Below, one piece after another: positions 1 to 5,078 of a stretch of 5,078 nucleotides of DNA. The notes beneath the pieces were generated by a model, which did not search any database, was not told where the DNA came from, and saw nothing but the letters and a program-made list of their open reading frames with translations. The stretch's first letter is position 1. Each line of letters starts with the position of its first letter. The stretch covers positions 1-5,078 of the forward strand of contig PWHX01000087.1 of NCBI GenBank assembly GCA_003555415.1, in the 5' to 3' direction. This DNA is from Syntrophomonadaceae bacterium. GTDB taxonomy: Bacteria > Bacillota > Dethiobacteria > SKNC01. The position numbers were made by a program, and so were the translations under genes.

Positions 1-394
1 AGAGAAGGAGAAAAACCTGTCCTGCTAAAAGGAAGAACATAACCGGAGACTCATATTCCTTTTCCCACTTAATTAAAGCCAGCCCAGTTAAAGCAGCTAA
101 AAAAGCCCATAACAGAAAGGTGCCCTCCTGACCTGCCCAGAAAGCTGAAATCAGGTACTCCAGGGGTAGGTCTGTACTGGTATGGGCGTATACATAATAG
201 TATTGGAACTTATGTGCTAATAAACCCCATAAAAGATAAACGGAAGCAACAGCTAAAGCCGTTGTTTTAATATAAAATGAATAACGGGCATAAGGGATAA
301 GCTCTTTTTTAGGGTAGATAATATTAACAAGATATAAAAGGGCTCCAATAATAGATAAAATAAATGCAAGGTAAATAGCTACATTTCCTACCAA
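1..394 (-). CDS. ccmF: Cytochrome c maturation protein CcmF, N-terminal part (cut by window edge)
   Basis: The first 131 residues of CcmF, the multi-spanning membrane protein of the heme-lyase step. It takes heme from CcmE and joins it to the CxxCH cysteines of apocytochrome c on the outer face of the membrane. Seen: hydrophobic segments near residues 5-27, 43-60, 82-107 and from 118 on. Between them is the CcmF hallmark loop, with YYYVYAHTS at 65-73, DLP at 75-77, and FWAGQEGTFLLW at 85-96, the counterpart of the usual W-GG-HEGS-LLW motif. The start is TTG at 394-392, 9 bases after a GGAGG that lies in the last codons of ccmE. The nearby ATG at about 384 is out of frame and runs straight into TAG. 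The gene is last in the visible operon, 5 bases after ccmE. The C-terminal heme-binding and WWD regions lie beyond position 1. Identity is secure; the exact start is probable. Confidence 0.94.
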   Translation of the reverse strand, partial: MVGNVAIYLAFILSIIGALLYLVNIIYPKKELIPYARYSFYIKTTALAVASVYLLWGLLAHKFQYYYVYAHTSTDLPLEYLISAFWAGQEGTFLLWAFLAALTGLALIKWEKEYESPVMFFLLAGQVFLLL

Positions 395-399
395 TGTGT

Positions 400-768
400 T
401 TAACCTCCTTCATATTTTGAGGGACATTTAACTAACAAATCTTCGGCTTGGAATACACCGGCTGAACTGTTATACTCACCAATAACTACAATGCTATCAG
501 CATCATCAAAATTGGAAGGTTTAGCCCCATTGTAAATTACCAATGCCCTGGTCCCTTCATCATCAACTAAATTAAACTCTAAGTTCTGATCTTCCAGGTT
601 ATAATTAGCCTGCCCCTCCTCTAAATAGCCCATTACCTGAACTTTCCGGGAGGTTTCAAAAGCCTCCTGAAAGGTAACATAAGGGGTTACTGCCGAGTCA
701 AAAGCACTAAAAGCAAACACAGAAAAAATAACAATGATAGTTATGCCTATAATAGTTTTCTTTTTCAT
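400..768 (-). CDS. ccmE: Heme chaperone CcmE, Cys-type (CxxxY)
   Basis: Membrane-anchored heme chaperone that binds heme covalently after CcmC loads it and delivers it to CcmF. Seen: 122 residues, a basic start (MKKK), one membrane anchor at about 5-22, then an extracytoplasmic domain with the pattern of the CcmE OB fold (TPYVTFQEA at 28-36, VQVMGYLEEG at 43-52, VVIGEY at 94-99). The C-terminus is LLVKCPSKYEGG with Cys115 and Tyr119. In classical CcmE the heme ligand is His in an HxxxY motif; the CxxxY form is known from archaea and Desulfovibrio ('System I*') and occurs in other anaerobes. At 122 aa it is shorter than the usual 140-160 aa and lacks a long tail after Tyr. Its ATG shares an ATGA overlap with the ccmD stop, with GGAG five bases upstream. 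Identity is sure; covalent heme binding by Cys115 is inferred from the family. Confidence 0.96.
   Translation of the reverse strand: MKKKTIIGITIIVIFSVFAFSAFDSAVTPYVTFQEAFETSRKVQVMGYLEEGQANYNLEDQNLEFNLVDDEGTRALVIYNGAKPSNFDDADSIVVIGEYNSSAGVFQAEDLLVKCPSKYEGG
404..410 (-). promoter_or_regulatory. Ribosome binding site that sets the ccmF start
   Basis: AAGGAGG on the minus strand, lying within the final codons (Glu-Gly-Gly) of ccmE. It is followed after 9 bases by TTG at 394-392, the only usable in-frame start codon nearby. The site supports a TTG start and translational coupling of ccmF to ccmE. Confidence 0.75.
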
Positions 769-872
769 TTTTTCTCCAGCTCCTTGACTTTAGCGTCTAT
801 CTTTAGAAGATATAAAAATATACCCGCCCAGGACAGCAACGTTACCGTTAAAACCACATATAGTTCCGACAT
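765..872 (-). CDS. ccmD: CcmD family protein, 35 aa
   Basis: A very small single-pass membrane protein in the position expected of CcmD, which in known systems helps release holo-CcmE from the CcmABC complex. Seen: 35 residues beginning MSELYVVL, one hydrophobic helix at about residues 4-23, with the segment WAGIFLYLL at 15-23, then a charged tail (KIDAKVKELEKK). The short helix, the aromatic W-G-I-F-L-Y-L core and the Leu/Glu/Lys tail agree with the short CcmD family of Gram-positive and deltaproteobacterial ccm operons. It is far shorter than the 69-residue E. coli CcmD. The ATG at 872-870 follows a strong GGGGAGG (887-881) by 8 bases. It begins 2 bases after the ccmC stop and overlaps ccmE by 4. 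Family assignment rests mostly on context and pattern; that it is a real gene is well supported by the ribosome binding site and the packing. Confidence 0.85.
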   Translation of the reverse strand: MSELYVVLTVTLLSWAGIFLYLLKIDAKVKELEKK

Positions 873-874
873 AT

Positions 875-1585
875 TTAAAGCCTCCCCTTAATTTTTCCCT
901 TAAGGTTTATGATTCTGTTTTGTAAATTATAAATCCAAAAATATATTCCTGTAAAGCCCGCCAGGGAAGAAATAAATACCTGAAGCATCCTGGCATCCAT
1001 CTGCAGACGCCCTTCAATGTTAACAATAGGATCAGGATGAAGTGAAGCATATATCCGGGGTATAATAAACACCAAAAAAGGAACGGTTATAAAAGCTATT
1101 ATAGCATATACTGAAGAAAGCCTGGCCTTCTGCTCTCTATCATCTATAGCTGAACGGAGAGCAAAATAGGATCCATATATTAATAACAACACAAAAATAG
1201 ATGTCTGTCGAGGATCCCAGTTCCAGTAAGTCCCCCAGGTAGCATTAGCAAAAATGGCTCCTGTAACTGTAGCCAGTAAAGCAAATATAGTTCCCACCTC
1301 AGCGTTAAAAGAGGTCCGGTAATCATATTCTATACTGCTGGTGCGGAGGTATTTAATAGCGTTTATCATGGAAACCATATAGGCTAAAACGGCTACCCAG
1401 GCCAGGGGAACATGGTAATATATAATTCTAGATACTTCTCCCAGACCTAAGGCCGGAGGCGCATACAAAAAAGAAGCAATAATAACCAGAGACATCCAAA
1501 TACCTAGAAACACCTTCCAGAACAATGAGTTTTCCTCCCGTCCCCAAAATATACTATAACTTTTATTTATAATTAATCCTCCCAT
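875..1585 (-). CDS. ccmC: Heme handling protein CcmC
   Basis: Integral membrane protein that, with CcmD, presents heme to CcmE through its WWD domain. Seen: 236 residues and six hydrophobic spans (about 25-43, 58-76, 95-113, 127-145, 158-176, 202-220). The WWD tryptophan-rich motif is WGTYWNWDPRQTS at 117-129. The two expected axial heme histidines flank it: His58 in IIYYHVP and His183 in SLHPDP. Length and topology match CcmC, and the protein lacks the extra spans of CcmF. The gene overlaps ccmB by 13 bases. The ATG at 1585 has no good ribosome binding site upstream. A GGGAGG lies just after it (1582-1577) and would better suit an ATA start at 1570 (231 residues), so the N-terminus is uncertain by five residues. 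Function is secure; the start is not. Confidence 0.96.
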   Translation of the reverse strand: MGGLIINKSYSIFWGREENSLFWKVFLGIWMSLVIIASFLYAPPALGLGEVSRIIYYHVPLAWVAVLAYMVSMINAIKYLRTSSIEYDYRTSFNAEVGTIFALLATVTGAIFANATWGTYWNWDPRQTSIFVLLLIYGSYFALRSAIDDREQKARLSSVYAIIAFITVPFLVFIIPRIYASLHPDPIVNIEGRLQMDARMLQVFISSLAGFTGIYFWIYNLQNRIINLKGKIKGRL

Positions 1586-2256
1586 ACATAGTTAAAAAGG
1601 AGTAAAGAAACTGTTGTCATTATCACAAAAAAAGATGATAAAACTCTTAGCTCAGAAGAAGCTTCCCCAAAGGTATACCCTTCCAGAGCCAGCCTGGTAC
1701 CGTTAATAGATGTAATCAATAAGGGTAGCAAAACAGGAAAAGCTAAAACCGGCAGCAGGTTTCCCTTTACATTCGCTTTAGAAACTATAGCAGACAGGAT
1801 GGTAGTAGTCCCCGTCAGCCCCAGGCTTCCCAAAAGCAAAACAACTACTAGAAGTAATGGATTGCCTACTGATGGGCTAAGAAAAAAAAAGTAAAAAGGT
1901 ATTATGACCAGCAAAACTAATAAAAGCAAAAGTAAGTTAAAACAAAATTTGCCCAGATATATGATTTCAGGGGTAGTTGACAGCTTTAAGGCATAAACTG
2001 TTCCCCTTTCCTGTTCTTTAATAAAGGCACGAGCTAATCCGGCCATAGCAGAAAAAAATATTATTATCCAGATAAAAGATGCGTGCATAACTGGATCCAG
2101 GTAGTAAGGACCTACAGCAAAGCTAACTATAACCAGGGTAGTTACAGCAAACATTAAAAAGGAATTAAGAGCATATTTAGTTCTAAATTCGGCTTTAAAA
2201 TCTTTATTTAATAAAGCACCTGCCTGCCTCGTCCAACTTAAGAACCTGGTCACCAT
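1573..2256 (-). CDS. ccmB: Heme exporter membrane subunit CcmB
   Basis: Membrane subunit of the CcmAB ABC transporter module. Together with CcmC and CcmD it couples ATP hydrolysis to release of heme-loaded CcmE. Seen: 227 residues from the chosen start, an N-terminal stretch with LLNKDFKAEFRTKYALNSF near 15-33, and six hydrophobic spans (about 36-50, 60-75, 106-125, 132-158, 167-183, 208-224). The CcmB signature FIKEQERGTVYALKLS lies at 78-93, and a Pro-rich membrane segment (LPVLAFPVLLPLLI) at 168-181. The frame is open back to an ATG at 2280 (235 residues). I chose 2256 because CGGAGGTGG precedes it at good spacing and CcmB proteins usually begin close to this point. The gene overlaps the ccmA end by 53 bases. 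It contains a run of nine T (1890-1882) coding Phe codons. Confidence 0.92.
   Translation of the reverse strand: MVTRFLSWTRQAGALLNKDFKAEFRTKYALNSFLMFAVTTLVIVSFAVGPYYLDPVMHASFIWIIIFFSAMAGLARAFIKEQERGTVYALKLSTTPEIIYLGKFCFNLLLLLLVLLVIIPFYFFFLSPSVGNPLLLVVVLLLGSLGLTGTTTILSAIVSKANVKGNLLPVLAFPVLLPLLITSINGTRLALEGYTFGEASSELRVLSSFFVIMTTVSLLLFNYVWED
1577..1582 (-). promoter_or_regulatory. Ribosome-binding-site-like GGGAGG just inside ccmC
   Basis: GGGAGG on the minus strand lies three bases after the first base of the ATG assigned to ccmC, and overlaps the last codons of ccmB (stop TAA at 1575-1573). At ordinary spacing (6 bases) it points to an in-frame ATA codon at 1570-1568. No ATG, GTG or TTG stands there. 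It may instead be chance coding sequence. Confidence 0.4.
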
Positions 2257-2845
2257 AACGAGCCACCTCCGCCGGGTCATTTGTAGAAAGTATTACGGCT
2301 CCTGTTTCTTTTTGTTGGGATATTATCTCCTGTACCAGGGCCTGTCCTTCCTCATCCAGGTTTGCACCGGGTTCATCCAGCAGTAAAAGAAGGGGTTGGT
2401 GCAGAAGGGCGTAAGCAAACTTTAAACGCTGCTTCATTCCGGTAGAATAAGTACCTACCAGGCTCCCGCCCCATTTGTCCAGCTGGACTTTTTTTAAAAG
2501 CTTTAAACAGTACTCTTCACTTTCAGCAAGGCCCCTTACTTTTACAAAGAACTCTAAATTTTCCAGGGCAGTTAGCTCTTCATACAGATAAAGATCCGGG
2601 GACACAAAACCCAGATAATCCTTTCTGTTTTCATCAGCCAGCAAAGTACCGTCTACACTAATAGTAAATTTTCCCGATGCAGGCCTGATAAGGCCGGCCA
2701 GTATTTTTAATAGAGTTGTCTTCCCCGAACCATTAGGTCCGGTAATTACAAGACAGCTTCCCTCCCGGAGCGTTTCACATATATCACTGAAAATAATATG
2801 CCCATTATAGTCCTTGGTAATTTTTTGGAGCTCAATCAGAAGCAT
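2204..2845 (-). CDS. ccmA: ABC transporter ATPase CcmA
   Basis: Cytoplasmic ATPase of the CcmAB module that drives release of heme-loaded CcmE from CcmC. Seen: 213 residues, the usual CcmA size. Walker A is GPNGSGKT at 36-43, the signature YSTGMKQRLKFA at 133-144, Walker B LLLLLDEP at 152-159 with catalytic Glu158, and the D-loop ANLDEEG at 161-167. Two motifs depart from the ABC norm: the Q-loop region reads FVSPDLYLYEELT (80-92) with no Gln, and the H-loop reads ILSTND (185-190) with Asn189 where His is usual. CcmA is a somewhat divergent ABC family, so this need not mean loss of activity. The ATG at 2845 follows GAAGGA by 5 bases. It is the first gene of the operon, 62 bases or so after the predicted transcription start. 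The ABC call is certain; the CcmA assignment rests on the adjacent ccmB and ccmC. Confidence 0.93.
   Translation of the reverse strand: MLLIELQKITKDYNGHIIFSDICETLREGSCLVITGPNGSGKTTLLKILAGLIRPASGKFTISVDGTLLADENRKDYLGFVSPDLYLYEELTALENLEFFVKVRGLAESEEYCLKLLKKVQLDKWGGSLVGTYSTGMKQRLKFAYALLHQPLLLLLDEPGANLDEEGQALVQEIISQQKETGAVILSTNDPAEVARYGDQVLKLDEAGRCFIK
2263..2271 (-). promoter_or_regulatory. Ribosome binding site choosing the ccmB start
   Basis: CGGAGGTGG within the end of ccmA. Its GGAGG core (2270-2266) is 9 bases before the ATG at 2256-2254. It favours that start over the upstream in-frame ATG at 2280, which would put the site inside the coding region. Confidence 0.7.
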
Positions 2846-2914
2846 TTTTTTCCTTCTTTCCAGCCCGATTTATTTTTTTATTTATCTTAAATGTTTATAT
2901 ATTTCACTTCACTT

Positions 2915-2943
2915 AAAATAACACATTTCCCAGGGGAGGTCAA
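2915..2943 (-). promoter_or_regulatory. Sigma-A-type promoter of the ccm operon
   Basis: Minus strand TTGACC (2943-2938), a 17-base spacer, then TATTTT (2920-2915) with TG one base upstream of it (extended -10). Expected start of transcription is near 2908, giving a leader of about 60 bases before ccmA. The spacer contains a small dyad TCCC-CT-GGGA (2937-2928). The leader begins with a direct repeat GTGAA GTGAA (within 2914-2903). The spacing is ideal and the -35 matches 5 of 6, the -10 4 of 6. Regulation is not known. Confidence 0.65.
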
Positions 2944-2966
2944 ATAACACGCACAATTATGCCATT

Positions 2967-2990
2967 AAAAAATATTCTATCGATAACATT
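2967..2990 (-). terminator. Weak possible terminator after asnB
   Basis: Directly at the asnB stop, an AT-only stem AATGTT / AATATT (one G-T pair) around a short loop is followed by six T (2972-2967). The stem is too weak for a confident intrinsic terminator. asnB transcripts may read through into the ccm operon. Confidence 0.2.
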
Positions 2991-4846
2991 TACTTATATC
3001 CAACATTTTTTTCCTTAATAAATATATCATGCCAGATAAGAAATATTATTATGGTCCACAGTTTTCTACTATTATCAGCTTTCCCCTGCAGGTGATCCTC
3101 AAACAATTTTTCCACTGCAGAATAGTTGAAATATTCAGGAGTAAAACTTTCCCGCAAAATTTTCTTTACGGGTTCCTTTAATTCTTCATTAAGCCATATA
3201 CGGGTAGGTACAGGGAACCCTTTTTTAGGCCGGTTTATAACTTCTTCAGGTAAAAGGTCTTTAAAAGCCTCCCTTAGAACATATTTAGTTGTATTGCCTT
3301 TTAGTTTATATTTTGTAGGAATAGTGGCTGCAAATTCAAATACATGATGGTCCAGGTAGGGAACCCTGAGTTCTAGAGAATTAGCCATGGTCATCTTGTC
3401 GGCTTTAGCCAGTATGTCCCCCGGCATCCAGGTATGCAAATCAATATACTGCATTTGCGTAACTTCATCATAGGATTCTAAAATATTGGAAAAATATTTC
3501 CTGGTTACCTCTTTATATGAAATAAATGGTAACGATTCCCTTAATATTTCTTTTTTTTGCATGTCTTCAAAGATAAAAGCATTGCCCACATAGCGGTCCT
3601 CAATTCCTTTTCTGGCTCTTTCTACATAGTTTTTTCCGGTAGTCCCCTGGGGTAATAGATTGCTGAGATAAAATAAGGTACTCTGCAACGCCCCTGGAAG
3701 TTTTCTGAAATAGTTTAAAGACCTGGGTTCTCCATATATTCCGTACCCTCCAAAAACCTCATCAGCACCTTCCCCAGAAAGGCTAACCGTAATCTTTTCT
3801 TTAGCCATTTTAGCCACGAAGTACAGGGATATGGCTGCAGGATCCGCTACCGGCTCATCTAAATGCCAGACTAACCAGGGCAAGTTTTCTATAAACTCCC
3901 CGGGCGTAATGGTATATTCATGGTGATCTGTTCCTAAAAACTCTGCTGTCTTCCTGGCTTCTTCCAGTTCACTGTAACCCTGCTCTTTATAACCAACACT
4001 GAAAGTAGATAATTTCTTTATTTCACTAAGTAAGGCAGCAATAAGGGATGAATCAATTCCACCGCTTAAAAAACCTCCCCAGGGAACATCACTCTGAGTA
4101 TGTAGATGTACAGATTCCCTTAAAATTTCCCTTGTCCCCTCCAGGAAAAAAGAAAGGGGTTTGTTTTCAGGGGAAAAATTAACTTCCCAATATTTATTAA
4201 ACTCCAGCTTATTATTTTTGAGAACAAAATAAGTAGCCGGCTGTAATTTTTTTATGCCTTCTAATATAGTATCCGGTTCTGGAACATATTGAAAGGTTAG
4301 GTAATGAACCAGGGATGTCTTATCTACCTCCCTTTTAACTCGGGAAAGAGCTAAAATTGCTTTCATCTCTGAAGCAAACAAGAACTCTCCTGGTTTATCG
4401 TAATAGTAAAAAGGTTTTATGCCAAACCGGTCCCTTGCTCCATAAAGAATCTTTTTTCTACCATCCCACATGGCAAAGGAAAACATACCTCTAAGACTAT
4501 TAACACATTCAAAGCCTTCCTCCTCATATAAATGGACAATGACTTCTACATCGCTGTTAGTGCGAAAATAGTGTCCTTTCTTTTGCAGCTCTTCCTTCAA
4601 AGTAAGATAGTTATATATTTCTCCGTTACATATTAAGCTTATATTGCCTTCTTCATTTTTTATAGGCTGCATACCTCTGGCCAAATCTATTATTTTCAGG
4701 CGCTGGAAACCAAGACCTATGCTCTCCTCAATATAGATCCCTTCTTCATCAGGGCCTCTGTGAATCATGGTTTTTTTCATATCTTCAATTTCTTCTTTGC
4801 TGATTTCTATACCTCTTTTGTTGTAAATACCACAGATCCCACACAA
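2990..4846 (-). CDS. asnB: Asparagine synthase (glutamine-hydrolysing), AsnB type
   Basis: Makes asparagine from aspartate, glutamine and ATP in the cytoplasm, giving AMP and pyrophosphate. Seen: 618 residues, a full-length two-domain enzyme. The N-terminal class II glutamine amidotransferase (about 2-210) has nucleophile Cys2, HRGPDEEG at 29-36, FQRLKIIDL at 48-56, NGEIYNY at 74-80 and TNSDVEV at 96-102. The C-terminal synthase domain has the ATP pyrophosphatase loop LSGGIDSS (260-267), DEPVADP (330-336), SGEGADEVFGGY (357-368) and RPKKGFPVP (539-547). The start is TTG at 4846-4844; it is fixed by the need for Cys at position 2 and by AGGAGGGG six bases upstream. The gene stands alone on its strand, 144 bases before ccmA. 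Related Bacillota enzymes sometimes amidate cell-wall diaminopimelate or serve sporulation, so asparagine is the likely but not proven product. Confidence 0.96.
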   Translation of the reverse strand: MCGICGIYNKRGIEISKEEIEDMKKTMIHRGPDEEGIYIEESIGLGFQRLKIIDLARGMQPIKNEEGNISLICNGEIYNYLTLKEELQKKGHYFRTNSDVEVIVHLYEEEGFECVNSLRGMFSFAMWDGRKKILYGARDRFGIKPFYYYDKPGEFLFASEMKAILALSRVKREVDKTSLVHYLTFQYVPEPDTILEGIKKLQPATYFVLKNNKLEFNKYWEVNFSPENKPLSFFLEGTREILRESVHLHTQSDVPWGGFLSGGIDSSLIAALLSEIKKLSTFSVGYKEQGYSELEEARKTAEFLGTDHHEYTITPGEFIENLPWLVWHLDEPVADPAAISLYFVAKMAKEKITVSLSGEGADEVFGGYGIYGEPRSLNYFRKLPGALQSTLFYLSNLLPQGTTGKNYVERARKGIEDRYVGNAFIFEDMQKKEILRESLPFISYKEVTRKYFSNILESYDEVTQMQYIDLHTWMPGDILAKADKMTMANSLELRVPYLDHHVFEFAATIPTKYKLKGNTTKYVLREAFKDLLPEEVINRPKKGFPVPTRIWLNEELKEPVKKILRESFTPEYFNYSAVEKLFEDHLQGKADNSRKLWTIIIFLIWHDIFIKEKNVGYK

Positions 4847-4852
4847 GACTTA

Positions 4853-4860
4853 CCCCTCCT
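4853..4860 (-). promoter_or_regulatory. Strong ribosome binding site of asnB, supporting a TTG start
   Basis: AGGAGGGG, six bases before TTG at 4846-4844. Near-perfect complementarity to the 16S tail plus the catalytic Cys at codon 2 make the non-ATG start secure. Confidence 0.85.
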
Positions 4861-4882
4861 ATAGTTTTAGATAATGCATCTT

Positions 4883-4888
4883 ATGATA
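4883..4888 (-). promoter_or_regulatory. Possible -10 element of asnB
   Basis: TATCAT on the minus strand matches 5 of 6 bases of a -10 box and would give a leader of about 30 bases. The matching -35 position (CTTATT, 4911-4906) is poor. An AT-rich stem-loop could form from 4891 to 4865 in the leader. No T-box-like leader fits in the 120 bases before the divergent gene. Tentative. Confidence 0.3.
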
Positions 4889-4941
4889 AAACCATGTAGA
4901 GGGTGAATAAGGAAACAACAAAGTTGTAATAATAAAGATTA

Positions 4942-4968
4942 GTATTAATACAATGGGAGGTATTGTAT
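4942..4968 (+). promoter_or_regulatory. Palindrome and hairpin around the ribosome binding site of the rightward gene
   Basis: Two adjoining dyads: a perfect 10-base palindrome GTATTAATAC (4942-4951), and an inverted repeat ATACAAT (4948-4954) / ATTGTAT (4962-4968) whose 7-base loop GGGAGGT is the ribosome binding site (GGGAGG at 4955-4960). The start codon ATG (4967-4969) is partly inside the second arm. It could be a repressor operator on DNA or a weak hairpin on RNA; the stem is almost all A-U. Confidence 0.4.
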
Positions 4969-5078
4969 GGAACACTTAAAAAATCTTCAATGGGCCCATC
5001 TAACTGAAAGTGAATTGGAAAAACTTAAGGAAACAGAAACTTTTTTAAATGAACAACCTGACCACCAGTCCCTTAAGG
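4967..5078 (+). CDS. Unrecognised small acidic protein, N-terminal part (cut by window edge)
   Basis: An open frame of 37 codons running off the right edge, divergent from asnB. It begins MEHLKNLQWAHLTESELEKL and continues with a Glu/Lys/Thr-rich stretch to QPDHQSLK. Composition is strongly charged and leucine-spaced, suggesting an amphipathic helix or short coiled coil, with no signal peptide or membrane segment in the visible part. The ATG is supported by GGGAGG six bases upstream. I do not recognise the family and assign no function. Reality of the gene rests on the ribosome binding site, uninterrupted frame and coding-like composition; no confident promoter is visible before it. Confidence 0.7.
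   Translation, partial: MEHLKNLQWAHLTESELEKLKETETFLNEQPDHQSLK

Noticed and set aside
896..905. TCCCTTAAGG, found again at 5069-5078, as a repeat or attachment site pair
   Set aside because: Ten bases around a CTTAAG core, both in coding sequence, in an AT-rich window. Chance is enough to explain it, and no integrase or element lies between.
2257..2280. ccmB start at the ATG at 2280
   Set aside because: It would give an extra MTRRRWLV at the N-terminus and put the good GGAGG site inside the gene. No ribosome binding site of similar quality was found upstream of it.
2204..2845. CcmA as an unrelated ABC transporter ATPase
   Set aside because: The motifs alone would allow it, but the 213-residue length and the overlapping ccmB and ccmC fix the assignment.
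2933..2961. GGGGAGGT on the plus strand followed by an ATG, looking like a rightward gene start
   Set aside because: The ATG is about 19 bases away, too far, and no sensible frame follows. The bases are the spacer of the minus-strand ccm promoter.
3126..3347. Open frame of 73 codons on the plus strand inside asnB
   Set aside because: It is antisense to the conserved C-terminal synthase domain of asnB, has no ribosome binding site before it and shows no recognisable domain.
4847..4966. T-box or riboswitch leader for asnB
   Set aside because: Asparagine synthase genes in Bacillota can have T-boxes, but only 120 bases separate asnB from the divergent gene, and no T-box core sequence or terminator/antiterminator pair is visible.

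Overview
The window looks like a piece of a low-GC genome of an anaerobic or respiratory Bacillota (clostridial type). That is inferred from AT-rich codon use, strong GGAGG-type ribosome binding sites, tightly overlapping genes, a sigma-A-like promoter, and CcmE and CcmD variants of the short kind found in such bacteria. No taxonomic marker gene is present, so the assignment is only moderately secure.

Positions 1-2845, minus strand: a cytochrome c maturation (Ccm, System I) operon transcribed leftwards, ccmA-ccmB-ccmC-ccmD-ccmE-ccmF. ccmF is cut by the left edge. All junctions overlap or are separated by at most 5 bases: ccmA/ccmB overlap by 53, ccmB/ccmC by 13, ccmC/ccmD are 2 apart, ccmD/ccmE overlap by 4, ccmE/ccmF are 5 apart. 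CcmA (ATPase) and CcmB (membrane subunit), with CcmC and the tiny CcmD, load heme onto the chaperone CcmE and release it. CcmF then takes part in ligating heme to apocytochrome c outside the membrane. CcmE carries a Cys-x-x-x-Tyr heme-binding motif instead of the classical His motif, which marks the 'System I*' variant. CcmD (35 aa) is very short and easily missed in annotation.

Positions 2846-2989: the intergenic region, with a convincing promoter for the ccm operon (TTGACC, 17 bp, TATTTT with an upstream TG) and at most a weak terminator for the gene upstream.

Positions 2990-4846, minus strand: a complete glutamine-hydrolysing asparagine synthase (AsnB type, 618 aa) starting at TTG. The start is fixed by the N-terminal nucleophile Cys2.

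Positions 4847-4966: a short divergent intergenic region rich in small dyads. It lies between asnB and a rightward gene (4967 onward, truncated) for a small acidic protein that I do not recognise.

I see no mobile element, CRISPR array, tRNA or rRNA, and no evidence of a wholly new system. The points worth a second look are the Cys-type CcmE, the tiny CcmD, the degenerate H-loop and Q-loop of CcmA, the uncertain ccmC start, and the dyads in the asnB divergent region.
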